Notes: generated by a model from the letters alone, not told the origin. A DNA stretch of 29,067 nt from Gnetum montanum (GCA_015680685.1 MNCI01000957.1:18278-47344); one strand, 5' to 3'; positions 19,576 to 29,067 are shown, numbered from the stretch's first letter. Program-made: numbers and translations.

Positions 19576-20000
19576 ACTCCTTATTGAAATAAGATTTTGT
19601 GTCTCTATGTTATTTTGCCATATCTTTTTGATTACAGGATGGATTAATATACCCTTTTCTTGACAATTGAAGATTGTTCTATTTCTTAAACTAATTCTCC
19701 AACTAATACATCAACTAATAATTAACCACATCAACTGAATAACTATACTATCTATTTTTATATTTTCTAATTTTAGTAATAGTTAATGACATCATATAAT
19801 TTTAGTAATATGTAACTATATTATCTAATTTTAGTAATATATAATTAACTATATTATTTTTTATGACTTTTCTACCCTCCCTTGAGAATACTGACTCGAG
19901 TAGTGTAACTAATAATATGCCATAGTAATCTTAAGACTATTTGGAAGGGTTATGTACCAAATATTAAAACTTAAATGGTTAAATTTATAATATTATTGAA
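19576..20000 (-). other. Element B leader next to CCR4
   Basis: AT-rich, matching 11130-11590 of element A, including TTAGTAATA-type repeats. It may include untranslated sequence of the captured mRNA, but the capture boundary cannot be placed by eye. The plus-strand frame at 19332-19568 is antisense shadow of the CCR4 copy. Confidence 0.5.
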
Positions 20001-20580
20001 TGATAGGATCCCTAAGTGATAAATCTAACCTCAACATTAAGTTCAAAAGGGTGAAAAATGTTAAAAATGACTATTCATATGTTGAAAATAGACATGGTAT
20101 GCTTGAGTGATGCCAAAATTAAACTTTTGAGGATTTTGAGGCATTATATCGGGCAAGGAGTAAAAACTAATTTTTTGGGGTTTCATGGGATGGATTTGAC
20201 TTCACCATTAGGTTCAAAAGGTTGAAATCTATAAGAAATGACTCTTTGTTCATCGAAAAAGGTTTCCAAAATCAGAAGTTATGGCTTTGGGAGTTTAAGA
20301 CCTTTGGCACGAAAAACAAGACTTCCTGAGGGATCACCCATCTTAATTCTATTTCAAAGCAAACATATTTAATTGTGGAATTTTTATCTTTGTTGCTACC
20401 ACCACGCAAAATTCAAATTTTAAAAATTATTTTTTGCAAATTCTTAATTTAAACTAACAATTTAATGATGAAAATTTGAACTTTCATTAATTGACGAAAA
20501 TTTCAAATATTTTCGTCAATTGCCGAACAACTAAAATCTTTTCATCATATAACGAAAAATTTGCGTTTTGTTGTGAATGG
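20000..20580 (-). mobile_element. B-specific segment with CACTA-like end
   Basis: Element A has no equivalent of this stretch between matching flanks, so B gained it or A lost it. On the minus strand the right end reads TTCACAACAAAACGCAAATT, and the next 90 bp contain GACGAAAAT units in inverted pairs, like subterminal repeats of plant CACTA transposons (which begin CACTACAA...). Two imperfect direct copies of a TTCAAAAGGNTGAAA-containing block lie about 180 bp apart (about 20026 and 20206). No transposase and no second terminus are visible, so the class is tentative. Confidence 0.35.
20489..20521. repeat. 13-bp perfect inverted repeat (hairpin)
   Basis: AATTGACGAAAAT (20489-20501) is exactly complementary to ATTTTCGTCAATT (20509-20521), with a 7-base loop. 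A third, partial GACGAAAAT-like copy is nearby at about 20466-20475. Confidence 0.9.
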
Positions 20581-21270
20581 TACCAATGGCCCGTGCCATT
20601 TTAGGGTTTGTGCCATAGAGTTGAAGGTGGTGATGAAAGGCATGGAAGGCAATGATGGGTAGCACGGGTGGCAGTGATAGGCAGCATGAGAGAGACAGTG
20701 ATGGGTGGAATGGATAGCAGTGATGGATGAAGTGGAAGGCGGTGAGAGTTTGGTGGCAACATTATAACCAGGTGAGGCACACAACAATGGCGTGTGTATA
20801 GTTGAGGGCCTGTGCAAGGACAAACGTGGCCCACAAGTGGGTCTGTGTGGCCTGTGCAGGGCAGCACGGCCTTCGTCAAGGGCTGTGCACCCGGCGCGCT
20901 AGGGCTGGCAAAGAAGAATCAGTTGTTTGTTTATCTGCTTCTGCAGCTTGTTTCCAGCGCTAGCAATGAGGGGCGTCCAAGGTGCAGTAGGAGTGACGTA
21001 ATAGCAGAACGGTAGGCGGTGGTGAGGGGTGCAGGGAAGTAAGGGTTTTGGATTTGGCAGCATGTTTTGGCGTGGCGACTAAGAACGACGGCAGTGCGGT
21101 AGGAGCAGCAGCATGGTGGCAGCAATGTGTGGCGGGCGACGTGGCCATTACCGGCAGGCAGGCCATGGTCACTGCTGCTGACAGACCGAGTCGGCATGGA
21201 GCAACCGCAGGCCCTGCTGTGGCTGGTCGCAGGCCTGGTTGCAGTTGGCAACAAGCTTATCCGCAACAAA
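20580..21270. other. GC-rich block in element B, no gene assigned
   Basis: Base composition rises sharply against the AT-rich surroundings. The left part repeats GGCAGTGATGGGTAG-like units (about 20640-20750). Overlapping open frames on both strands (20545-20879, 20931-21269 and 21048-21317) encode Ser/Thr/Ala/His-rich or Ala/Gly-rich low-complexity products and show no known domain. The edge at 21200-21270 resembles 10985-11060 in element A (shared GGCCTGYGACCAGCC), so part of it predates the split of the copies. Confidence 0.5.
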
Positions 21271-22319
21271 TTTTTTTTATTATTTTTTTAATTTTATTTA
21301 AATTATATATATTCTAATTTTTTTTATAATAAAAAGATATTTAAGACTGTAGAGGGGCTGGGTTTGAACCCACGACCTCCCAATCATTTTTTTTAAATAA
21401 TAATATTTTTTTATATTTATATTTATATTTTATTTAATTAAAGTTTTTTGGGGCACGTGATTGAACCAGTGACATGATAAGAGGCTTTCTTTCTTTCTTT
21501 CTTTTTTTCTACTTTTTATCGTTATTTTATTTCACCTTGCCTCTACAGTTGACATGGTGGTTGTTCAGCCAATGTCAGGGAAGGGGTTTGGTATGGGTAA
21601 ACAATAATTTCAGGTTGATTCTTGACCCTAAAATTTTGACATTTTTGTTTTTTGTTCAAATAATAAATTAATAAACTAATAAACTAATATTATTTTAATG
21701 CATGCATGAGAAAAAACTTTAAACGTCAATTGAGATGAAATTTGTACCGTTGGAATTGTCTCAACGATTACTAGAACATAGTTTTAGGGTTCAAAAATAA
21801 AGTTAATTTTTCAAGATTTAAAAGAACCAAACTAACCTATTTTGTTGGACTGACATTTCTAGGCTGACATATGGTAACTTGGAATATTCTAGATTATTTG
21901 GATAGTAGATTTCAATAAAATAAAATCAATTCAAGTCATTATTACTAACTTTCTTGAAGGAAATTTAATAATGAGCCTAATTGATTAATAATTATAATAT
22001 TAAGATGGGTAAAAGTTACCTGGACCGATGTATCATTATCTTACCTAGATCTCTTGTATTTGATGAATTTTGATAAGGTGTGATCAAATCTTCATCGGTT
22101 AATGATATCGATGAAAGAAATTTTGTTGGTTGCTGGGATCTAGATCCCTGATCCATTGTTCATGAAGTTAATGGAAAGGTATTTTCTAACTTGTATCACA
22201 AACATATGGTACATTTAGTGATGATCAATGGCTTTCCATGTGTTGTGGCTCTAAGGTTCATCATCAAGTTCATGCTATAGTTCAGCCCATGGTTCTGAAT
22301 GGTCCTTGAATCATGGTTT
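21271..22319 (-). other. Element B distal leader
   Basis: From 21480 to 22319 it matches 8650-9480 of element A in reverse (about 35 differences in the 205 bases next to the primer site). The part at 21271-21480 is AT-rich with T-runs and carries the B-box-like motif at 21352-21381. No gene seen. Confidence 0.55.
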
Positions 22320-22331
22320 GCTCTGATACCA
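22320..22331 (-). other. Element B primer-binding site (initiator tRNA-Met)
   Basis: The minus strand reads TGGTATCAGAGC, an exact 12-base complement of the initiator tRNA-Met 3' end, two bases from the 5' LTR. Confidence 0.95.
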
Positions 22332-22333
22332 AT

Positions 22334-22909
22334 TGTGACATCCTATCCCTGAATGTCATGACAAACATCAAATATACGATATACTAGACATTATGTGTAC
22401 AAAGAAAATAAACCAATGTGAAATATAAGTGATATTTAGCATTATGTATAAAGGAAATAATAAGGAAAATGGAGAAAAAGGAAAAAAAAAAAGAACGCTT
22501 GATTGATATAGAAAAGTGTATCAAGGATCATGCTTTGGGAGAGTGTTCTTTGGTGTTTTTTTTGGCATCTATCCTTTAGAAGCAATCTAGCATTGCCACC
22601 ACAGTTAAGCCTATAACTCAACCAGAAGGGATGGCCAGTCCACTTCCTATCCTGCTTCACCTAGCTCTTGTTACTCACCTCTTCAGGCTCCACAATTCCA
22701 TGTTGGCATGACCTCTAACCTCAGGTATAAATGCCTTAGGTCAAACCCCCAAAGGTTACCTCAAGAGACACGTTCGTTATTACAACATACCCTTTTAGGT
22801 TTTAATCACAACTACCTTTTCAGGTCTTGTTATGATAACAATAACATTTGTTATGAAGAGCCACCATCTTCATTAGGTAACCACATCATTTGGGAATGGG
22901 GATGTGACA
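22334..22909 (-). repeat. Element B 5' LTR (576 bp)
   Basis: On the plus strand it runs from TGTGACATCC to GGGGATGTGACA, matching 17406-17978. The terminal sequences are close to a perfect inverted repeat. Open frames at 22442-22660 and 22708-22926 fall inside the LTR and are shadows. Confidence 0.94.
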
Positions 22910-22913
22910 TCAA

Positions 22914-23594
22914 TGATGAGCATTGAGGTACCCCTACATCCAATCATACGAAGCACTAAGGCATTCATGCACGATTGGATCAAATTCTATGGACCTATAA
23001 TTCTTCAGTGCACAAATTCTCTAGGGAGTGAAATGAGCATTGAAAATGTTTGTTGTCTTCCCAACTACACTTGTGAGGCTCAAGGATATGGTTTAAGTAT
23101 AATTGAGGCACATGATTTTTATCATGTTTTATGTTTTATAAATTTAATCACCTACAACAAGAATTAAAGGTAGAGTAATTTAAGATTTAGTTTATCTACT
23201 GCCTAACTAGCCTAACACAAGTACCCGTTTCCACTTTCCAAACACATCTTGAACATGTATAGTGCTATTGGGCCACCAAACATTAAGTGTTTTTGGGTTA
23301 CCATGTGCTACATGTATGCTCAAGGTGGTTGTGTTTGTGTTCATTAATAACTAAAAATTAATTGCTTAATTAAAGCACATTGAACTAAAGTGCATGAATA
23401 TTATATGCATCAAGGAAACATTTAATCTATTCTCAGTGCTCTAAGGATGATCAAAAGGGTTCATTTTTTTTCCTATCACACTATTGTGCTTAAGTACATC
23501 AATGTTTGAATAGAGATTCGTACACACTCAAGACTCTTGTTGCATGCACTCAGAAAATATTCTAACTCTAAAAAAACAAATTGCAAGAGCTTCG
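22914..23594 (-). repeat. Gypsy-2 5' LTR, truncated
   Basis: It starts TGATGAGCATTGAGGTACCC, like the Gypsy-1 LTR edge at 1754, and from 23125 onward matches the left Gypsy-2 LTR (2682-3157). Similarity stops at GCAAGAGCTTC (about 23594). The last 180 bp or so, including the TATA box region and terminus, are missing, replaced by unrelated DNA. The gag/pol genes therefore have no intact promoter here. Confidence 0.82.
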
Positions 23595-24438
23595 GCTGCA
23601 CTGCATCCCCAGCATTGTCAACGTAGATGTCTGCACTGCATCCGCGGCGGCCTGTCACCAGCTTCGGCTGCTTGTCCAGTCACACATGCGATTGCCCCAT
23701 CTCAGAGCACTGAGCCAGTTCTACCTGCAGCATCACCGCCTCCATGAGAATCAAATTAGATGCAATCAATTAAAGATTAGTTACGTTAGGGAGCATATTT
23801 CTTTTCTTTATGACTAAAATTCTAATTACAGCTTACGGTTTAATCAAGATTTGCAACTATTTGCAAATGTGATGCAAACGATTTGCAACTATGATTAGAT
23901 AAATGGTTCAATGGTTAAGCATTTATTGATTCATCATCAGCCAGCGAGGTGAAATTATTAAATTGAACGGGGAAAAATAATAATGCAATACCAAGCTCTT
24001 GCCGTGCTTCACTAAGACAATATGTTTATCCGCGAAAAGTCTCAAATAGAATGTGCGACCTGCAGCATGACCACAGCATCGCACGTAAGATTGAGTTACA
24101 GTAATTGAGGAGAAATTAAATTACAGAAATGAAAAGCAAATTAAGGCATCCACTAATGATGCAGTGGTCATTTGGTTACCAGAAATGTTGACCTCACTAC
24201 CCCTGAGCCAAGCACTAAAGTGCGGCGTAGATGCGTCAAGAAAGTATTGTTGCTGCGATCCATTAACTTCAACTCTAACTATTTCTCCAGCATGATTGAC
24301 CTAGATATTCAAGAAGTTCTCAGAGCTATTAGGCTAGCAGGACATACTATCAAGTTGACAACATGCCAACTGATGACCGAAGTACAAACATTGAAAAGTC
24401 TATAAACTGACAATAATTATGTGTTGGAGATCTTCTAG
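23595..24438. other. Unassigned DNA right of Gypsy-2
   Basis: The first 160 bp are GC-rich and contain CTGCACTGCATCC twice (about 23606 and 23632). The rest is AT-rich. The open frame at 24172-24405 (77 codons) has no recognisable domain. I see no LTR terminus or target-site duplication at the junction. Confidence 0.4.
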
Positions 24439-25017
24439 ATGGATAAGTCCATTCGCATCCATATCATTGAAGACCTTATTCATATGGTAATGAATGATAA
24501 GAATGTATACAATCCATTTGTAAATATCCATTTCATCAATAAGAATTCTTTGCTTTCATCCATGTTGTCAAAGAAATATTTTGATGTTAGTAGAACCAAC
24601 CTATGGATTAATCATGATCAACTTGATGAGCCTATTCGTACTATTGCAAAAATCTATAATGCATGGATTGACTGTATGAATCATCATATAATAATCCAAT
24701 GGAGCATTCTGAAAAGCCTTGAACTATATTATTGCTTGAAAGATGAAGGTCAGTTAGGATCATTTTAATGCTTATAATTTTTATTGGGTCATCTCCAAGT
24801 TTCATAATTGAAGAATCAACTATTTCAATCTTGGAAATCTATTGATGATCATTGCTTAGAAGCTTTCAACTTTGAAAAATCCCCTTGGTCCTCCAACATG
24901 CATGGAAATTCTAATTCTACTCAAAGAAACAAGGATCATGAATTTGATAATAAAGGAAATTTTGTAGCACAATTAGTTAATTATCACATGAACACTCATA
25001 ATGACTTATACTTCTAG
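24439..25017 (+). pseudogene. Decayed unrecognised reading frame
   Basis: Two open stretches, 24439-24768 (109 codons) and 24808-25017 (69 codons), share one frame and are separated by three stops within 40 bases, so they look like one older coding region of at least 190 codons. The first part is rich in Ile, Asn and Leu ('NPFVNIHFINKNSLL', 'LWINHDQLDEPIRTIAKIYN'). The second is Asn/His/Ser-rich ('WSSNMHGNSNSTQRNKDHEF'). A Lys/Glu-rich tail follows. I do not recognise the family. A retrotransposon gag is possible given the setting, but no motif supports it. Confidence 0.35.
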
Positions 25018-25159
25018 GCATAGAGTTACAAGGAAGAGGTTAGCTACAAAACAACAGAAAAATTCAACAACAAAGAAGCCAAGGACACTTGCTAGAAAAA
25101 AAAAAGGACAAAGAGAAAGAGAAGATGGATGAAGAAGTGGATAATAGTGAAAATTTTAA

Positions 25160-25576
25160 GAAGTTAATTTTCATTTTACATCAAGAGAACTAGCATTAAG
25201 TAAGGATATTTTTCTTATGCCTTTTCCCAATTATAATTTAAAGATTAATGAAGATGAATGTAGAGGGATTAAAGTCCCAACTTACAAAGCCTTGAAGAAC
25301 AATCATTGTATTCTTTATATGCCAAAGAATACACATACTTTAAGAGCATTTCTATACCTATTGGCTATAGAAGGTTATTAGAAATTGGGGGCACAAAATT
25401 ATTTATCTTTTATCAAAATTGCCTTTGCTTGAAAATGATAGAATAATCATGAATTTTGGGACAATTTCCTAAAAATCTAAAATAAAGACCTAGATGTTGC
25501 TATTAAGGAAGGAGTCTGCTACTAGCTTGTGAATTATAAGTCAAATGTATTAAACAACCATAACTGGTTAAGGTAG
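25160..25576 (+). pseudogene. Second decayed unrecognised frame
   Basis: About 74 open codons (25160-25381) include 'SKDIFLMPFPNYNLKINE', 'CRGIKVPTYKALKNNHCILY' and 'TLRAFLYLLAIEGY'. The same frame resumes after stops with 'KLGAQNYLSFIKIAFA', 'NNHEFWDNFLKI' and 'KDLDVAIKEGVCY' up to about 25576. The regular, non-repetitive composition and continuation across stops suggest a real former protein. No family is recognised. Confidence 0.35.
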
Positions 25577-26297
25577 GTATATACATTTATGTGGAATCAA
25601 TGTTGGATTATGCAGGGTTTCCTCATTTTCTAGTGATCAGGGTTCCTACGAATACTACATAGATCCTCATGACTTATAATGTTACCTTGTCATGGCTTAA
25701 AGGTAAAATGGGATAATATAGAATGTTTTTGAATCCCAAGTTTTTCAAAATATAAACAAGGATGAATTAATACGATAGCTAATCATATTATCTTAGAGGC
25801 ACATACTTAAAGTCCATGTAGTAGTACTAGTAATGGCAAACTCTAAATCCTTAGGGTGTTATTCCATGAAATCTTCTTAGTTTGATGTAATAACAAATGG
25901 TGCTTCCCACCAATTCCTATATCGAAGATGTCTAAAAGGTTACTAAAAAATCTCCATAGATGATACCTAAATAGTACCTACCTACCCTAAGTAGCCTTGT
26001 TCATTAAGCTTCTCAAAAGTAGTAGCAATAGCTTCTACTTCTTGGTCCCATATAGGGAGGAATGTCCAATTAACCATAGTTAAGGAAAGTCAAATATTGT
26101 AATATTACCTACTTTATTGATTCTACTTTCATGTATGCTATTGGGAAATATTGCCAAATGCTTATTGATTTGGTTGCAAGGGGAAGTTCAAGGTCCCATA
26201 GTAGGAAATTCTACTGTAAGCACAGATGTCAACATTGTTGGACTAGGTCCACTTAATCATTTCATTTCATGAAGAGGATAACAATGAAAGATAGATG
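25577..26297. other. No gene seen
   Basis: AT-rich sequence with stops in all frames at short spacing. Nothing recognisable. Confidence 0.5.
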
Positions 26298-26645
26298 AGA
26301 GTTCACATTAAGGAGGCCCCATTATTATTTCTTGAATACTATTAAAGAAGAACATCCATTTTAGAAATGAGTTCTACAATTGTGTTAGGAAAATCCAATA
26401 AGATAAGACTTGATGGTGGTAAATTCATTGTCATTTCTATGTCCAAGATGGTTACATGAATAGTTAAGGAAGGATACTCATTTGAAAGTGAGGAGATCTT
26501 AATAGTCACATGGTGAAGATCTAAATTGGTGAAAAAGGTCATTGCCTTGCTCTCTTCAAATTTGGTTCAAAAGTTAATATCGTCTCATTGTAGTAGTATC
26601 ATGAGTGGGGTCTACCTCCTCTTAAAACTATTAGTATTTAACTAG
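26298..26645 (+). pseudogene. Third decayed unrecognised frame
   Basis: A plus-strand frame of about 115 codons with three internal stops reads 'IKEAPLLFLEYY', 'MSSTIVLGKSNKIRLDGGKF', 'IVKEGYSFESEEILIVTW' and 'LVKKVIALLSSN'. A minus-strand open frame at 26342-26542 overlaps it and is probably its shadow, although the opposite is possible. No family is recognised. Confidence 0.3.
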
Positions 26646-29067
26646 AGCTATTGGACCAATCTTACTTGTACCTTGTGAAATAGGTGAACAATGTGATGAA
26701 AACATTAGTAGGTTGATTATACCCTGAAGACTTCTTGATGACCAAACTAGAAAATAAGATGAGAGAAAACTTCCTTATCATCATGGAAATGACCTAGTTG
26801 AGCATCATTGATTCCAAGTTATTCTTCCAAAACCTTCATCTTGAAATTGGTAGGAGGGATGATATTGAAAGAATTCACTACAAGAAAATACCTTATGAGC
26901 TTTTTGATCTATGTGGGACCATATGGATATGCCATTCAGATGATCCAGACAATATCTTTCTCATCAACTAGTAATAACTAAAGCATCATGAAGAACATCT
27001 TTCACCTTCAAGTGTGTCTAATGCTTAATTTCTATGCTATACTTAGTGGTCTACAAGGTGATAGACATGAATTAGTCATGAGAGAGGAATCCTCCATGTC
27101 ATGTTAAAAAAAAATTATGCTAGATTTTTATGTGCTTAATAAAGTTGGTATGTTTGATTAGAGTTTTTCTACTTTTTAAGCTTAATGGATAATCATTAGA
27201 ATATTTTCTTTTCTTTAATTTTGTTTTTGTATATGTGCATAAAAACCAATTAATGTACTTTATGAATGCTCACCCAATAAGCAAATGGTGGATGGATGGT
27301 CATAGATACTATGATGATTTAAGAGTACTAACCAAGTCTAAAATCGAGCCTTACTTAATGGAATTTCCACACAACCTGTTCATCAATGTACTTTTTCTCT
27401 ATCCATTACTAGTGAACTAGATTTAGATTTAGCAAGGAGCTAGGACTCAAATTGTGGACTATGAAATTTAATGCTACTAGAACCATGATAGGTTGTGAAT
27501 CCACACCTGAGGGTAAGAGCTTCAAAATCTTGAAATAATGAGTTGTCACTAGTAAGGAAAGGATATTTCATCAAGAGTCTTTGTGACCACTAGATGGGTT
27601 TGATTAGTGTGATCAAACCAAGGTGCACATGTCTCCATGCTTAGTCATCCTAGTCAAAAGAGGTTCATGTTCTCATGAACCTTTCTATGTCATGTAGTAA
27701 GGGATGAACTCTCATGTTTATGTAAGTTGAAGACTCTGGGTAGCGATGTAGCACTCTAATCATTTCCAAAGTTTTCATGCATCATTTAAAAATCCTCTTC
27801 TCATGAAAGAAAAGATAAAAAAATAAATGAAAAATATAAGAAAATTAAAAGAAAATAAAAGAAAAATAAAAAAATAATAATGATGAGAAGAGGAGGTAAT
27901 GGAAAGAGCAATGATGTTCCAAGCTCATTGGTCCATACAAATTGGTATTTTCATCATCCCAGATTGATCATATAATTCTCAATTAAGATCAAAATGAAAT
28001 CAATATATATGCAAGCCTTTCTTATGTTCAACTTGTTGCCTAGATTACTTGACTTTTAAAATGTAATAATCTAAGATAATCACTTGCTCATCCCTACCCA
28101 TCACCATGAAGGCCTAAAGAATCTTTTGTAGTGAACTTTAGTGATTTCAAATGCTGATTCCACCAAAATCCTAAATTCATTTATTCCCAATGGTCAAGAT
28201 CATAACTCTTGACCCAAACTATGATCATATCCAAATCCAAAAAATTGCAATTGATTAATCCTAGCATTGTAATCACTACTAGGATTGGGATTGATTAGTG
28301 TAACCAAAGAGATCAAGAAGAGGTTAGAGAAAAACTTGGGAAACCTATTATGCATATGTGCATGGATGAAGGAAAATCAAACTAGAATCAACTTCTAGAT
28401 GCTCTATAGCATGTTATCTTGGTTTAGTTTCACCAATGGTTAGACCATGAAATAATTAAGGTTAGAAGACACTTATTAGTGGTTGGTATAATCTTATGCT
28501 TGGAAGGAAGACTTGGAGATTGATCCCTATTTTAGGAATGAATAGTGGAAAATGGTTGTGATAATGGATCTCTCACAGGATGTAGGACATGCTCATGTAC
28601 TCCCATAAGCTAATTAAATGATTGGTTGGTGGTCTAATAATGTTGTACTCTTATACTCTCTTTCTTATTCATCATTTATTCTCCATCTCTTTCTTTCTAA
28701 TATGTTCATTATTATGTGTGGTAAATATTTAATGAGATGAAATGAAGGATGCAACTTCATCATCCAAGGGGATGGAATTGGATTTGATGTTAATGTCTTG
28801 CTAGTTATTTGGAGTCCACAAGTTTCCCATCAATAAGTTTTACAGGGGCAAGAAAGGTATGTGCTAGGTATGGAAAGGAATCACTTCTAAATCCTTGGTG
28901 GTTTGAAATTTTAAGTGATTAAGCTTAATCTTATCTTTCAAACATGGAAGTGGTTGCATCGAATAAGATACTTGATTAGCATTCCACTTGTGTAAGTATT
29001 GACTCTATGAACTTTAAGGTTTAATCATGATAAACCCTTGTTAATTTACCTTGTGTCTATATTTAAA
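26646..29067. other. AT-rich unassigned DNA
   Basis: A 61-codon frame at 27235-27420 ('KWWMDGHRYYDDLRVLTKSK') is isolated and unrecognised. A low-complexity A-rich tract with AAAATAAAAG units lies at about 27800-27890, similar in style to the Gypsy-2 3' region at 5120-5310. The remainder shows stops in every frame and no LTR, tRNA or repeat boundary that I can identify. Confidence 0.5.
27800..27890. repeat. A-rich low-complexity tract
   Basis: Nearly pure A with scattered T and G in AAAATAAAAGAAAAAT-type units, about 90 bp, followed by AATAATAATGATGAGAAGAGG. Confidence 0.8.

Larger units (their letters stand above)
17406..22909 (-). mobile_element. Element B: second CCR4-carrying LTR retrotransposon
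   Basis: This is a 5.5-kb minus-strand element with LTRs at 22334-22909 (5') and 17406-17978 (3'), a perfect initiator-Met primer site (22320-22331), a polypurine tract (17979-17994) and a perfect TCAAT target-site duplication. Its leader, CCR4 region and 3' part match element A, so both come from one family. It differs in having about 560 bp at 20000-20580 with CACTA-like ends and a GC-rich block at 20580-21270. It too lacks gag-pol. The first 142 aligned LTR bases show about 19 differences by eye, so its age is broadly similar to that of A. Confidence 0.93.
2682..23594 (-). mobile_element. Gypsy-2: degenerate Ty3/gypsy retrotransposon with nested insertions
   Basis: This minus-strand element forms the scaffold of the window. 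Its parts are a 3' LTR fragment (2682-3336), polypurine tract (3337-3349), 3' untranslated part, pol and gag remnants, a tRNA-Asp-type primer site (17386-17403) and a truncated 5' LTR (22914-23594). It is broken by element A at 8061-13764 and element B at 17406-22909; removing both leaves roughly 10 kb. Domain order from its 5' end is gag, protease, reverse transcriptase, RNase H, integrase, the Ty3/gypsy order. Numerous stops, a codon deletion and altered integrase catalytic residues show it is long dead. Both outer LTRs are incomplete: the left is interrupted by Gypsy-1 and the right stops at about 23594. Confidence 0.92.

Noticed and set aside
20545-21317. Overlapping open frames in the GC-rich block, up to 112 codons
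   Set aside because: GC-rich DNA lacks stops by chance; the products are low-complexity and both strands are open. No family pattern.
21352-21381. Possible tRNA gene
   Set aside because: Only a T-arm-like motif is present; no acceptor stem, A box or anticodon arm can be placed.
8061-22909. A and B as two halves of one inverted duplication
   Set aside because: Each has its own LTR pair, primer site and different target duplication, and their leaders differ by large segments, so they are separate insertions.

Overview
The window reads as intergenic, transposon-filled nuclear DNA of a seed plant. The evidence is nested plant-type LTR retrotransposons, a Ty3/gypsy polyprotein with plant-typical motifs, primer sites matching plant tRNA-Asp and initiator tRNA-Met, AT-rich sequence and strong CpG decay. 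No intact ordinary host gene is visible. I cannot name the species.

Layout. (1) 1-2681: Gypsy-1, minus strand, running off the left edge: a repeat-rich internal part with palindromic GCGTATACGC motifs, a gag start, a tRNA-Asp-type primer site and a complete 928-bp LTR. (2) 2682-about 23594: Gypsy-2, minus strand, older and full of stops. From right to left it has a 5' LTR fragment (22914-23594), primer site (17386-17403), gag, protease, reverse transcriptase, RNase H, integrase, a 2-kb 3' untranslated part, polypurine tract and partial 3' LTR (2682-3336). Gypsy-1 sits inside that left LTR. (3) Two copies of another LTR element interrupt Gypsy-2. Copy A (8061-13764, plus) splits its reverse transcriptase. 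Copy B (17406-22909, minus) lies at its primer-site/LTR junction. (4) 23595-29067: AT-rich DNA with a few decayed, unrecognised reading frames.

The most striking content is in copies A and B. Both have LTRs of about 575 bp, an initiator-Met primer site, a polypurine tract and target-site duplications. Neither has recognisable gag or pol. Each instead carries, in sense orientation, an intron-free copy of a CCR4-type deadenylase (endonuclease/exonuclease/phosphatase fold). Copy B keeps an open frame of 289 codons with the N, E, H and GDFN catalytic motifs; the final SDHI motif lies downstream of stops. Copy A has a stop, a frameshift and a changed catalytic Asp. This looks like a non-autonomous, chromovirus-like LTR family that captured a host mRNA. 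A and B are convergent and about 3.6 kb apart, so read-through RNA could fold into a long CCR4 hairpin.

Inferred order of events: Gypsy-2 inserted first; A and B inserted into it at broadly similar times (LTR pairs about 13-14% different in the stretches compared by eye); Gypsy-1, which keeps many CpGs, probably came later.
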